From Flavobacterium panacis (GTDB taxonomy: Bacteria > Bacteroidota > Bacteroidia > Flavobacteriales > Flavobacteriaceae): 64,000 nucleotides of DNA. This document shows, piece by piece, positions 42,476 to 51,651 of this stretch. The notes beneath the pieces were generated by a model. The model was not told the DNA's origin and made no database searches. It saw only the letters and a list, made by a program, of their open reading frames with translations. The position numbers were made by a program, and so were the translations under genes. Within the stretch, counting starts at the first letter, position 1. Every line of letters begins with the position of its first letter. The DNA is taken from NCBI RefSeq assembly GCF_024649945.1, contig NZ_JANKMS010000009.1, positions 228,336-292,335 on the forward strand, written 5' to 3'.

Positions 42476-42516
42476 AACTCCGATAGAAAGATTGTAAATC
42501 AATTCTAGCGGAGTTA
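42476..42516 (-). terminator. terminator of the beta-lactamase-like gene
   Basis: AACTCCGATAGAA ... TTCTAGCGGAGTT stem with one mismatch; on the minus strand it is followed by TTTTTTTG. Confidence 0.75.
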
Positions 42517-42538
42517 AGCTTTTAAGAATTATAAAATC

Positions 42539-43999
42539 TTACTTCCCAGTTTTCTTTGTAAGTTCGTCTAAGACTTTTTTCCCATTTTCATTTGAAGGAT
42601 CCAATTCTACTGATTTTTTATAATTGGCAATTGCCAATTTTTTATCACCATCAGCCAAATAAGCTTCGCCTAAACTATCATAAGCATTTCCAGATTTTGG
42701 AAAAGCTTCTGTATTGATTTTGAAAACTTCAATTGCTTCTTTCTTTTTTCCGGTTTGTAATAATTGATATCCAACTCTGTTCATATCACCTTCTTTGATA
42801 GCGTATGTTGGATCGTTTTTAAACTTTTTGTAGCTTTCTGTTCCTGCGGCAACACCTTTTTCATTATAAATATCTAATAAATCTAAGGCCAAAGATTTTT
42901 GAGGTTGCTCAAATGGTTTGTTGTATAAAATAGCTTGAATAGCATCGGTCATTTCTCCTAAAACAGTTCCGCCAGTATTATTTAGTAAAACTACTAGATT
43001 TTTATCTGTAAAAATGCGTGAAATAATGGTGTTAAAACCGTTTATTCCTCCGCCATGTCCAACCATTTTTGGTTTGCCTTTATCTCCATTATCAAATTCA
43101 TCTATAAACCATCCATAACCATAAGATGCGCCTCCAGCTTTTATGTAAGGTTTAAATAACAATTCCATACTTTTTTCAGAAAGTAATTTATTAGTGTAAA
43201 GTGCTTGATCCCATAAATATAAATCTTCAACGGTAGAATACAAAGATCCAGCAGCGTATGGAATACTCATATCAAGATAAGCTGCGTTGACAATTTTCTT
43301 ACCTTGTTTTTCATAGCCAGCAGCTCTGTTTTTTAGAATGACATCGCTATGATCGTAACCAGAATTCATCATTTTTAAAGGTGTAAAAACGATTTCCTGT
43401 AAATATTGCTCATACGTTTTGCCTGTAATTTTTTCAATAATATATCCCAATAAGAAATAACCCGAATTGCTGTAGTTGAATTTTTCGCCTGGCGTAAATT
43501 CAAGCGGTAAACTAGAAAACGTTTTTACAAATTCTGCTGGAGTATAAGGATTTCTTGCTTTGTCTTTAAAGAAATTTGGTGCACTAGTATAATTTGGAAT
43601 TCCCGAAGAATGTGTCAATAACTGGTGAATCGTAATTTTATCACCATTTTCTTTTGGATAATCTGATAAGTAAGTTGTAATTGGAACATCAAGCTTTAAT
43701 TTTCCTTCTTCAGCCAGTTTTACAATTAAAAGTGCTGTGAATTGCTTGCTAATAGAACCTAATCTAAATTTTGTGTCAGGCTGGTTTGGAATATTCCACT
43801 CCATATTAGCAGAACCAAAACCCTTTTTGAAAATTACTTTTCCATTTTCGGCAACCAAAGCAGAGCCGTTAAATTGTCCGTATTCGTTGTATTTGCTAAG
43901 GAGCTGTTCTATTTGCTGTGCTTTATCCTGAGCAAAAACACTCAGAGTTGAAAGCTGAAAAGCAATAAAAAGTGCAATAAGTTTGATTGATTTTTTCAT
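42539..43999 (-). CDS. class C beta-lactamase-like serine hydrolase with C-terminal TPR
   Basis: A 486-residue exported enzyme, signal peptide ending near SVFAQ. The beta-lactamase/D-alanyl-D-alanine carboxypeptidase fold covers about 25-370: SISKQF holds the nucleophile in SxxK (about residue 83), YSNSGY the YxN motif, and GHGGGINGF the HxG equivalent of KTG. The last 80 residues form TPR helices (GNAYDSLGEAYLADGDKKLAIANYKKSVELDPSNENG). Proteins of this layout are usually esterases or peptidases rather than antibiotic resistance factors. Single-gene unit. Confidence 0.9.
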   Translation of the reverse strand: MKKSIKLIALFIAFQLSTLSVFAQDKAQQIEQLLSKYNEYGQFNGSALVAENGKVIFKKGFGSANMEWNIPNQPDTKFRLGSISKQFTALLIVKLAEEGKLKLDVPITTYLSDYPKENGDKITIHQLLTHSSGIPNYTSAPNFFKDKARNPYTPAEFVKTFSSLPLEFTPGEKFNYSNSGYFLLGYIIEKITGKTYEQYLQEIVFTPLKMMNSGYDHSDVILKNRAAGYEKQGKKIVNAAYLDMSIPYAAGSLYSTVEDLYLWDQALYTNKLLSEKSMELLFKPYIKAGGASYGYGWFIDEFDNGDKGKPKMVGHGGGINGFNTIISRIFTDKNLVVLLNNTGGTVLGEMTDAIQAILYNKPFEQPQKSLALDLLDIYNEKGVAAGTESYKKFKNDPTYAIKEGDMNRVGYQLLQTGKKKEAIEVFKINTEAFPKSGNAYDSLGEAYLADGDKKLAIANYKKSVELDPSNENGKKVLDELTKKTGK

Positions 44000-44374
44000 A
44001 ATGATTGAAAATTATGGTTTTGGATTAATAAATGATTCGTTTTTGATTGATGATTGAAACTTTTTAACTTCAATTTATTCAGTAAGTTAATGACGAATTT
44101 ACGTTTTCTACTTACAAATAAAATGAGGTTCTTAAAAGTTTAGACGATCATTTTTTAAAATGGTTTCAATAAATAAAGTGTTTTTTTTATTTTTTTCATA
44201 AAAAGGCTAGAGCACAGACCAAAATGACTGAAAAAGTCGGTCTATGCTCATAACTAACAAATATTTTGAAGTGCTATAAAGCAGTTAAAATAGTGCTTAA
44301 ATAAAGTAACAGAAGAATGAATAATTTTATCATATTTCTCAGAATTAGTGTTACTATCTGATTTAAGAAGAGCG
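44000..44374. other. intergenic region between two serine hydrolase genes
   Basis: 375 bases. The right part holds a stem-loop at 44210-44249 (GAGCACAGACC ... GGTCTATGCTC with an inner GACT/AGTC stem); on the minus strand it is followed by CTAGCCTTTTT and can act as a terminator for the upstream gene at 44375-45883. The left part must contain the promoter of the 42539-43999 gene, but no perfect TAnnTTTG box was found. Confidence 0.5.
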
Positions 44375-45883
44375 TTACTTGGTTTCGATATCGACTATTT
44401 TTCTCCCGTTTTCACCTAAATAATGAAGCACAATACTTTCATAAATTTTATAGCCATCATCAACATTGGTAAAAATGATTAATCCTTGTTTCGTTTTTGG
44501 AAGCAAAATAAAAATAGTTTGAACACCTTGATCGGCTCCGCCATGCGAAAGTGCATAGTTTTCATTTCCTAAATCATAAATTTCAAAACCTAAACCAAAG
44601 TATTTATCTTTTTTAGTTTGAATTTGATGCGAAATCATAGCATCAAAAACCTTTTTACTTAATCCTTCGCCATTCATAACACTGGATAAAAATCTACCGT
44701 AATCTTCAATTGTAGTCAATAAGTCATCGGCCGCATTTACAGATTTATTTTTAGTAGGCTCGTAAGCATTTCCATCTTTGTCATAATTAATAGCATATCT
44801 CGTAAGATCTATTTTATCATTCCAAATTAATTGGGAATCGTTCATTTTAGAAGGTTCAAAAACTAATTCCGAAGCCAATTGATCTAGTGTTTTACGAAAT
44901 TTTTTCTCTAATGCTCTTCGTAGATATTCAAATCCTTCTCCAGAATATTGATATTTTGTTCCAGGTTTAAACTTAAAATCCAATTTTTTAGATTCATTAA
45001 AAGATCTCCAATTTGGAAAACCCGTTTGATGGCTCAAAATAATTCTAGTTGTCAATAATTTATGATTCGGATCTTTGGCAATATCTGGATCAATCCAGTA
45101 GTGATCAAGTGGTTCGTCCAAATCCCATTTTCCTTGAGAAACCAATTTCAACGCAACCATTGCAGTTATAGGTTTAGTGAGCGAAGCAACATTCCAAATC
45201 GTATTATAAGGTGCAGGAACATCTCGTTTTAGTTTGCCAAAAGTTTTGATCTGTTTTAGTTTTCCATCCGAAATAATGCCCAATCCTAAAGTAGGAATGT
45301 TATTTTGTTTCAGCCATTTTTCAGTTTCTTGATCATCATCAAAAAGGTTTGATATGCTTGCCGTAGAACTAGTCATTTGATGATTGTAACTTAGTGATCT
45401 TGCCAGTTTCCAATCTTTATTTTTCAAGAGCCAAAGATGTGTGAATTTGGCAAAACTTCCCGCTTGTTCGGCATTACCAGCCGAAGTTTCATAAAAACGA
45501 TGCGTTCCCATTTGTATCGCACCATACAAAACGCCATTTTTAGATAAAGGATAAATTTCAGTGCTTCCGTCGATGAGTTCTCTTCGGTAATTGTATTTTC
45601 TTGCTGGAGAGCAAATGCCACTTTTAAGCGTTTTTAAAAATCTTGCCTTATTCGAAATACTGTCTTTGTCATGATAAAACTCAAAATCCTCGGTATATAA
45701 ATTTTCGAATTGTTTTATGTCACAAGTGTTAAAACCAACATTAAATAATAAACTGTCTTTCGACATAATGGTTTTATACAAGGCCGAACTTTTTTCTTCC
45801 TGAGAAAAACTGAATTGAATTTGAAAAAGGAGTATTCCAACTAAAAAGATTTTTAATTGAAAAGGAGTGTCATTGATTTTCAT
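44375..45883 (-). CDS. serine hydrolase with N-terminal NTF2-like domain and beta-lactamase domain
   Basis: A 502-residue protein from ATG 45883; ten more codons are open upstream but the chosen start gives a normal signal peptide (IFLVGILLFQIQFSFSQ). Residues about 25-165 resemble a DUF4440/NTF2 fold (FNTCDIKQFENLYTEDFEFYHD ... FTHLWLLKNKDWKLARSLSYNH). Residues about 190-495 are a class C beta-lactamase fold with SLTK in VASLTKPITA, YSG in KYQYSGEGFEY where YxN is usual, and HGGADQG. The Asn to Gly change is found in some esterases of the group. Monocistronic with the AraC gene just upstream. Confidence 0.85.
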   Translation of the reverse strand: MKINDTPFQLKIFLVGILLFQIQFSFSQEEKSSALYKTIMSKDSLLFNVGFNTCDIKQFENLYTEDFEFYHDKDSISNKARFLKTLKSGICSPARKYNYRRELIDGSTEIYPLSKNGVLYGAIQMGTHRFYETSAGNAEQAGSFAKFTHLWLLKNKDWKLARSLSYNHQMTSSTASISNLFDDDQETEKWLKQNNIPTLGLGIISDGKLKQIKTFGKLKRDVPAPYNTIWNVASLTKPITAMVALKLVSQGKWDLDEPLDHYWIDPDIAKDPNHKLLTTRIILSHQTGFPNWRSFNESKKLDFKFKPGTKYQYSGEGFEYLRRALEKKFRKTLDQLASELVFEPSKMNDSQLIWNDKIDLTRYAINYDKDGNAYEPTKNKSVNAADDLLTTIEDYGRFLSSVMNGEGLSKKVFDAMISHQIQTKKDKYFGLGFEIYDLGNENYALSHGGADQGVQTIFILLPKTKQGLIIFTNVDDGYKIYESIVLHYLGENGRKIVDIETK

Positions 45884-45957
45884 TATTTGTGATGATTGAT
45901 TGATGAATGGCAAAATTACTTCAATCTAAAATCACAAAATTGTACAAAAGCGAAATA

Positions 45958-46749
45958 TTATCTTTTTTGAGAAAGAAAATAGGAATCGGGATCGAATGTT
46001 TTTGGAGTAGTTTTAGTTACATCTTTAAACTTTTTAATAAAATGCGACTGATCAAAATACTTATTATAAAGTGCAATTTCTGTTAAACTCATTTTGTCTA
46101 AATCTGTATTTACCATTTGGTCAACTGATTTTCTGAATTTTAGAATTTGAATGTATTTTTTAATGGTCAATCCAGTTGATGTTTTAAATTTAATTTGCAG
46201 TAAACGTTGTGAAGTCTTCAATAGTTTACTGATTTCTGAAACCGAAATTTCTTCTTCTTTTTTAATGATTTCACCAATCCTTTCGATGAGATTTTTATCT
46301 GGATTTGAAGAAGCTAATTCTTCAAAATAAGAATTTGTTGCCTTTAATAAAGTTTCAATTTCTGAATTAATTTCAACTTTAAATGGAAGTTCTTCATGAT
46401 TAATTTGAACGATAGAATCGACGAAACTGTTTAAATCATATTTTGGAAACATAGAAAGTGTCCAGCCATGAAATTGAATGATTGTGACTTTGGTTTTAGA
46501 TTCTATATTAACCAAAACTTTATTTGTCATTTGCGAGCAGAAATAGATTCCTGGGTTGAGTTCATATTTCTTTTTGCTGGTATGAACCTCAATTGCATTT
46601 CCAGAAACAATAGCAAGATTAAAACAACCATTTGGAAGTACCAGTTTATTTTCGATTTGGCTTTCGCTGAAGCTGTTGTCCAGACACCAAATTTTATTGA
46701 CAAACCTTTCTGAGTTTTGGCTTACATAGTATTCGGAATATAATTTCAT
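45958..46749 (-). CDS. AraC family transcriptional regulator
   Basis: A 263-residue DNA-binding protein. Residues 1-130 form a sensor domain common to flavobacterial AraC regulators (VLPNGCFNLAIVSGNAIEVH ... GIYFCSQMTNKVLV). Residues 160-255 are two helix-turn-helix units: SVSEISKLLKTSQRLLQIKFKTSTGLTIKKYIQILKF and SLTEIALYNKYFDQSHFIKKFKDVTKTTPKTF, the latter being the AraC signature. It lies upstream of the 44375-45883 hydrolase gene on the same strand and is divergent from the DUF1254 lipoprotein genes, with 206 bases between, so either could be its target. The inducer is unknown. Confidence 0.88.
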   Translation of the reverse strand: MKLYSEYYVSQNSERFVNKIWCLDNSFSESQIENKLVLPNGCFNLAIVSGNAIEVHTSKKKYELNPGIYFCSQMTNKVLVNIESKTKVTIIQFHGWTLSMFPKYDLNSFVDSIVQINHEELPFKVEINSEIETLLKATNSYFEELASSNPDKNLIERIGEIIKKEEEISVSEISKLLKTSQRLLQIKFKTSTGLTIKKYIQILKFRKSVDQMVNTDLDKMSLTEIALYNKYFDQSHFIKKFKDVTKTTPKTFDPDSYFLSQKR

Positions 46750-46892
46750 ATAATCTGGATTAAACTTTAAAAATTGGTGTAGGTCATTTTTTATTCAAAT
46801 TTAATTTAAAAAGTACAAACAAATGATTCTCGAAAGAATTAAAAAAGTGGTTTCATTTTATAATTTGAAACCTAATAGCAGTTTTAAAAAAG

Positions 46893-46921
46893 TTGAATTT
46901 TCGTACCAAAAGTTAATTTTG
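46893..46921 (+). promoter_or_regulatory. promoter of the DUF1254 gene pair
   Basis: TTG at 46893-46895, 18 bases, TAATTTTG at 46914-46921: a full match to the flavobacterial promoter, 34 bases before the start codon at 46956. Confidence 0.6.
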
Positions 46922-46955
46922 ATTTGAGTTTTATGTCCAATCAAAAAATAATACC

Positions 46956-48440
46956 ATGAAAAAAATAATTCTTTGTTTGTTTTTGTTAACGCTTCTTGCA
47001 GCGGGTTGTAAGAAAGAAACGGTGGTAAATAACGAAAGTAATACTGCTGATTCTTCAAGTGTAGATGGTTATGAATTTGTAGGAGGTTATCCGACCGAAG
47101 CTACTATTCAAAAAGCGTATGATGATGCCGATCTTAATCGTGCAATCCAGACTTATAAATTTTTCTATCCAACTGTTTCCGGTGCGGCGATTGGTTTAGG
47201 AAATTTAGAAATGGGAGTTACAGCGAATAAGGCTTTTGGAACATTGGATACAAAACCTGCTCAGGTTGGTTATACATTGAATTCAGATACACCTTATGCG
47301 CCTGTTGTAATTGATTTATCAAAAGGACCAATGGTAGTAGAAGTTCCTGCCGGACCACTTATTGTTGTAGCAATGGATGTAAATCAGCGTTGGGTTGCCG
47401 ATATGGGAATACCAGGTCCTGATGCAGGAAAAGGAGGAAAACATCTTATTCTGCCATTTGGTTATAAGGGATTGGTGCCAAGTTCAGGTTATCATGTTTG
47501 GCATTCTTCATCAGATAATCTAACAGTTGGCGTGCGTTCTCTTCCTGTTGGCGGCGATGTAAAAGCTGCTTTACAAAGACTTACCACTGTAAAAGTTTAT
47601 CCATTAAATAAACCAGCCGACTGGAAAGATCCAACATGGATTGAACTTAGCAATAAACCTCAAAATACAACGCCACTTGAATATGAAACCAAGTTTAAAT
47701 ATTGGGAAGTATTAAAACAAGTTATAGACCGTGAACCTTCTTATGATGGTTATCGAGATTATTATGGTGAATTGTCTGTATTAGGAATTGCAAAAGGAAA
47801 ACCATTTAATCCAGATGCTCGCATGAAAGGAATTTTAGAAAAAGCAGCAAAAATTGCTAATGCACAAATGCGTGTGCAATCGTTTGCAGATCGCCGACCA
47901 GATCGCGTGGTTTGGAAAGACCGTCAGTGGGAATGGGTTGGGCTTCGTTTTGAAGATGGTGATTTTAACACCCAAAATTATGTCGATATTGATGCACGAG
48001 AAACTTGGTTTTATCAAGCAATTGGTGCTTCTCCCGCAATGTTCAGAAGGAAAGAAGGAGCTGGATCTTTATATTGGCTCGGACTTAAAGATAATACAGG
48101 AAAATATGTAGACGGTTCTAAAACGTATAAACTAACTATTCCAACTCCTGCTCCTGCAAAACTTTTCTGGTCGGTAACAGTTTATGATGCTGAAACAAGA
48201 AGTCAGGTTGCAACAGACCAGAATAAAGCGGCATTGCGATCTATGTTTGAACTAAAAGATAAAATAGGTGATAAAACTGTCGACTTGTATTTTGGTCCAA
48301 AAGCACCAGAAGGCAAAGAAGGACAGTGGATAAAAACAATTCCAAACAAAGGTTGGTTTGTTTACATACGTATTTACGGTCCAGAGAAAGCAGCTTTTGA
48401 TGGAAGCTGGAAACCAGGAGATTTTGAAGAAGTAAAATAA
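46956..48440 (+). CDS. DUF1254/DUF1214 lipoprotein 1
   Basis: A 494-residue lipoprotein with lipobox LLAAGC (Cys18). Residues about 60-180 are the DUF1254 domain (RAIQTYKFFYPTVSGAAIGLGNLEMG ... NSDTPYAPVVIDLSKGPMVVEVP) and about 375-480 the DUF1214 domain (KTYKLTIPTPAPAKLFWSVTVYDAETRSQV ... LYFGPKAPEGKEGQWIKTIP). This pairing is widespread in bacteria and uncharacterised. A close paralogue follows 10 bases downstream. The divergent AraC gene is a candidate regulator. Confidence 0.9.
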   Translation: MKKIILCLFLLTLLAAGCKKETVVNNESNTADSSSVDGYEFVGGYPTEATIQKAYDDADLNRAIQTYKFFYPTVSGAAIGLGNLEMGVTANKAFGTLDTKPAQVGYTLNSDTPYAPVVIDLSKGPMVVEVPAGPLIVVAMDVNQRWVADMGIPGPDAGKGGKHLILPFGYKGLVPSSGYHVWHSSSDNLTVGVRSLPVGGDVKAALQRLTTVKVYPLNKPADWKDPTWIELSNKPQNTTPLEYETKFKYWEVLKQVIDREPSYDGYRDYYGELSVLGIAKGKPFNPDARMKGILEKAAKIANAQMRVQSFADRRPDRVVWKDRQWEWVGLRFEDGDFNTQNYVDIDARETWFYQAIGASPAMFRRKEGAGSLYWLGLKDNTGKYVDGSKTYKLTIPTPAPAKLFWSVTVYDAETRSQVATDQNKAALRSMFELKDKIGDKTVDLYFGPKAPEGKEGQWIKTIPNKGWFVYIRIYGPEKAAFDGSWKPGDFEEVK

Positions 48441-48450
48441 TCTTCTAATT

Positions 48451-49899
48451 ATGAAAAGGATAATTATTTCAATTGCAACGCTGTTTTTTATAACCGCTTG
48501 CAAAAAGGAAAATACAGTAGAGAACAATTCATCTCAAAACAATGGATCTTCGCAGAAAATGGAATTTCATGCTGAGAACATTAAAGAAAAAATCCTGTAC
48601 AACCGTGCAGTCGATGCCGCAATTTGGGGAATTCCGGCAGTTAATTTTCAGCTCATGTACAAAGAGATGGAAAAACTAAACGGATCTTATAATCAAATAG
48701 TGTATTGGCCAGGTCTATTAAACTGGAAAAATCAAACACTAACACCAAATCAGGACGTAATTTACTTGATGCCTTTTTTTAATACAGAAAAAGGTCCAGT
48801 AGTTTTAGAAATTCCACCTGCAGACAATGGTATTTTTAATGGAAGTGTAATGAATTGCTGGCAAGGAGCTATTGAAGATGTAGGTCCCGGCGGAATGGAT
48901 AAAGGAAAAGGAGGTAAATATATTATTCTACCACCAGGTTACGATAAAGCTAAAATTCCATCTGGATATTTTGTAATGCAATCAGATACCTATCGAGGTT
49001 ATGCACTTTTACGTTCAGTACTTAAAAGTGGAAGTGATGCAGACGTAAAACTAGCAGTTGATTATGCAAAAAGAGTAAAACTCTATCCTTATTCTGAAGC
49101 TTCAAATTCACCTAAAACAACATTTGTGGATGCTTCAAAAGCGGTTTATGATTCTTCTATCAAATATGACGAAAGTTTTTATGAGACGCTCAATGAAATT
49201 GTACAGCAAGAGCCTTTTCTTGAGCGCGATAGAGCAATGATAGATCCTTTGAGAACAATTGGTATTTATAGAGGAAAAAGCTTTAGCCCAGATGCGAGAA
49301 CAAAGGAAATTTTTAGGATAGCTGTTAATGAAGCGAGAGATTGGCTTATTTATAATTACGAATCTATAAAGCCTTTTTACACAGGAACTAATTGGTTTTT
49401 TCCAGCAGACAAAGAGAATGTAATGAGTGTAAAAAGTTCTTTTGGTATAAAAGAAATTTACCCGATTGACAACAGAGGTCTATGTTATATGATTGCTTTT
49501 TTTAGTGCAAAACATCTAGGAGAATCTCAGTATTATCTTATGACAACTAAAGATAAAGATGGTAACTTATTAAAAGGGGATTCTTCTTATAAAGTTACAG
49601 TTCCTGCCAATGTTCCTGTAAAACAATATTGGTCAATGACAGTTTATAATAGAGAAACTCATACCTACATTAGAGAATCTAAATGGGCAGGACGTTCTTC
49701 TCAAACACCTAATTTGAAGAAAAATAGTGATGGAACTGTAACGCTTTATTTCGGACCAAAACCACCTTCTGAAGGAGAGACCAATTGGATTCCGACAGAT
49801 CTGAAAGGTGATTTTGAAATATTAGCTAGATTTTATGGTCCAACTCCAGCGTTATTCGATCAGTCGTGGAAATTAAATGATGTCGAAAAGGTTAATTAA
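48451..49899 (+). CDS. DUF1254/DUF1214 lipoprotein 2
   Basis: A 482-residue paralogue of the upstream gene with lipobox FFITAC (Cys17) and a Ser/Asn-rich linker. DUF1254 covers about 45-180 (AVDAAIWGIPAVNFQLMYKEM ... QDVIYLMPFFNTEKGPVVLEIP) and DUF1214 about 370-470 (SYKVTVPANVPVKQYWSMTVYNRETHTYI ... TVTLYFGPKPPSEGETNWIPT). The two sequences have diverged widely, so the duplication is old. They probably form one transcript that ends at the hairpin at 49907. Confidence 0.9.
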   Translation: MKRIIISIATLFFITACKKENTVENNSSQNNGSSQKMEFHAENIKEKILYNRAVDAAIWGIPAVNFQLMYKEMEKLNGSYNQIVYWPGLLNWKNQTLTPNQDVIYLMPFFNTEKGPVVLEIPPADNGIFNGSVMNCWQGAIEDVGPGGMDKGKGGKYIILPPGYDKAKIPSGYFVMQSDTYRGYALLRSVLKSGSDADVKLAVDYAKRVKLYPYSEASNSPKTTFVDASKAVYDSSIKYDESFYETLNEIVQQEPFLERDRAMIDPLRTIGIYRGKSFSPDARTKEIFRIAVNEARDWLIYNYESIKPFYTGTNWFFPADKENVMSVKSSFGIKEIYPIDNRGLCYMIAFFSAKHLGESQYYLMTTKDKDGNLLKGDSSYKVTVPANVPVKQYWSMTVYNRETHTYIRESKWAGRSSQTPNLKKNSDGTVTLYFGPKPPSEGETNWIPTDLKGDFEILARFYGPTPALFDQSWKLNDVEKVN

Positions 49900-49906
49900 T
49901 TCAGAA

Positions 49907-49935
49907 GAGCCCAGTTTTTAAGCTGGGTTCTTTGT
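49907..49935 (+). terminator. terminator after DUF1254 pair
   Basis: AGCCCAGTTTTTAAGCTGGGTT hairpin followed by CTTTGTTTT. Confidence 0.65.
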
Positions 49936-49978
49936 TTTAATGAAGATCTATAAATGATTTTTTATTTTGAAAACGGGA

Positions 49979-50085
49979 CTGCATGAGGGATAGAGGCGGT
50001 ATCCTTTTATGGAGTGAAACGGAATAAAAGATATAGCCGAAAGCCCGACCCCGCTTTTTTCGGCGGGGACATGCCCAACTAAATA
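49979..50085 (+). repeat. structured dispersed repeat (CTGCAT...ATCCTTTT...AAAAGAT), copy 1
   Basis: CTGCATGAGGGATAG, then GGCGGTATCCTTTT, a loop, AAAAGATATAGCCGAAAGC, then a CCCCGC/GGCGGGG hairpin (50049-50068). GGCGGTATC pairs with GATATAGCC (8 of 9). A second copy in the opposite orientation lies at about 63380-63470 with a different inner hairpin. GC-rich relative to its surroundings. Confidence 0.65.
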
Positions 50086-50173
50086 TTAGTCTTTACGGGT
50101 AAATATTTGTCTTATTTTAAAGCTTATGTATAATTATTAGTTATTTTTACGATCCAATATTAGATTTTCCTTG

Positions 50174-51517
50174 ATGCAAACTTCATTAAAAATTGCTGTG
50201 GTTGGTTCTGGACTTGTAGGATCGTTGCTGGCAATTTATCTTAAAAAAGCTGGTCACACGGTTCATGTTTATGATCGTAGTCCGGATATTCGAAAAATAA
50301 ATTTCTCTGGACGTTCCATTAATTTGGCAATGTCTAATCGCGGCTGGAAAGCTTTGGATGCCGTTGGAGTAGGAGATGCGGTTCGAGAAATTGCAATTCC
50401 AATGGACAAACGCGCCATTCATTTGGTGGATAAACTAAACTTTCAGAATTACGGTCAGGAAGGAGAATCTATTTATTCGATTTCTAGAGGAAAACTAAAT
50501 CGTAAAATGATCGACTTGGCAGAACAAGCTGGAGCCGAATTTCATTTTGAACAAAAAGTTTGGGATGTTACCTTAAACGATGCAACTTTACATATTGGTG
50601 AAAGCGAAAGAGGAGAGTGGGAAGAACGAAAATTCGATATGGTTTTTGGTGCCGATGGTGCTTTCTCTAGAATTCGTCATAGAATGCAGCGTCAGAGCAT
50701 GTTTAATTATTCTCAGGAATTTCTAAACATGGGATATAAAGAACTTAATATTCCTGCAAATCCAGACGGAACTCATAAACTAGATAAAAACTCTTTTCAT
50801 ATTTGGCCACGAGGTGAGTATATGTTGATTGCACTTCCTAATCTTGATGGAAGTTTTACTTGTACTTTATTTATGCCTTTTGAAGGACAAAATTCTTTCG
50901 AGTCCTTAACAGATCGAAAAATGGTGGAAGATTTCTTTGAGAAAAACTTCCCAGATTCAATTGATGTAATTCCGGAATTGGCTAACGATTTCTTTAAAAA
51001 TCCGACAAGTACTTTGGTAACAATGAAATGTTTTCCTTGGACTTTTGAGAATAAAATTGCTTTAATTGGAGATGCCTGTCATGCCATTGTTCCGTTTTAT
51101 GGACAAGGAATGAATGCTGGTTTTGAAGATATTACGGTTTTGAATGAAATGATTGAAAAGTACCAAGATGACTGGAAAAAGATTTTTGCAGAGTATCAGA
51201 TTTCAAGAAAACCAAATGCAGATGCCATTGCAGAGCTTTCGTATCGAAATTTCTTGGAAATGAGTACTAAAACAGCAGATGAAAAATTCTTGCTACAAAA
51301 GAAAATAGAAAAAGTATTTTCAGATAAGCATCCAGACAAATGGATTCCGCTTTACAGCCGTGTCACATTTAGTGATCGTCCATATGCAGAAGCCTTAGCA
51401 ATTGGAGATTATCAAAACGGAATTATGGAAGAAGTTCTTCGAATGGAAAATATCGAAAATATTTGGGATGGCCCAGAAGTAGAGAACAAAATTCTTGCTT
51501 TATTAGAACAGGCTTAA
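50174..51517 (+). CDS. kmo: kynurenine 3-monooxygenase
   Basis: A 447-residue FAD enzyme that hydroxylates kynurenine to 3-hydroxykynurenine with NADPH. ATG 50174 is preferred to the TTG codon just before it. Motifs: FAD-binding VVGSGLVGSLLAIYLKKAG (about 8-27), the substrate-site RSINLAMSNRGW near 50, FGADGAFSRIRHRMQ near 158 and the second FAD motif ALIGDACHAIVPFYGQGMNAGFED near 295. Full length. It is the partner in pathway of kynU at 33.7 kb. Confidence 0.94.
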   Translation: MQTSLKIAVVGSGLVGSLLAIYLKKAGHTVHVYDRSPDIRKINFSGRSINLAMSNRGWKALDAVGVGDAVREIAIPMDKRAIHLVDKLNFQNYGQEGESIYSISRGKLNRKMIDLAEQAGAEFHFEQKVWDVTLNDATLHIGESERGEWEERKFDMVFGADGAFSRIRHRMQRQSMFNYSQEFLNMGYKELNIPANPDGTHKLDKNSFHIWPRGEYMLIALPNLDGSFTCTLFMPFEGQNSFESLTDRKMVEDFFEKNFPDSIDVIPELANDFFKNPTSTLVTMKCFPWTFENKIALIGDACHAIVPFYGQGMNAGFEDITVLNEMIEKYQDDWKKIFAEYQISRKPNADAIAELSYRNFLEMSTKTADEKFLLQKKIEKVFSDKHPDKWIPLYSRVTFSDRPYAEALAIGDYQNGIMEEVLRMENIENIWDGPEVENKILALLEQA

Positions 51518-51529
51518 GTTCTTTTTTTT

Positions 51530-51639
51530 GCCATATAAATAAATATAAATTTTACCATATAGAAAACCCTACAGGCTTTTAAAACCTGTAGGGTTTGTTA
51601 TTTAGTTTGATTAAATGAACTTATATGACTTATATGGTT
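51530..51639. repeat. ACCATATAAG inverted-repeat element D, one arm degenerate
   Basis: Right arm CTTATATGACTTATATGGTT (51620-51639) is intact; the left partner GCCATATAAATAAATATAAA (51530-51549) is worn. The kmo terminator lies between them, as in element A. Confidence 0.55.
51564..51596. terminator. bidirectional terminator between kmo and the HerA-like gene
   Basis: AAACCCTACAGG ... CCTGTAGGGTTT stem with a CTTTTAAAA loop; T runs on both strands. Confidence 0.8.
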
Positions 51640-51651
51640 TAAAATAACAGC

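Noticed and set aside
42539..45883. Antibiotic resistance beta-lactamases
   Set aside because: The folds fit, but the added TPR and NTF2-like parts and the YSG variant point to housekeeping esterase or peptidase roles; no evidence of resistance.
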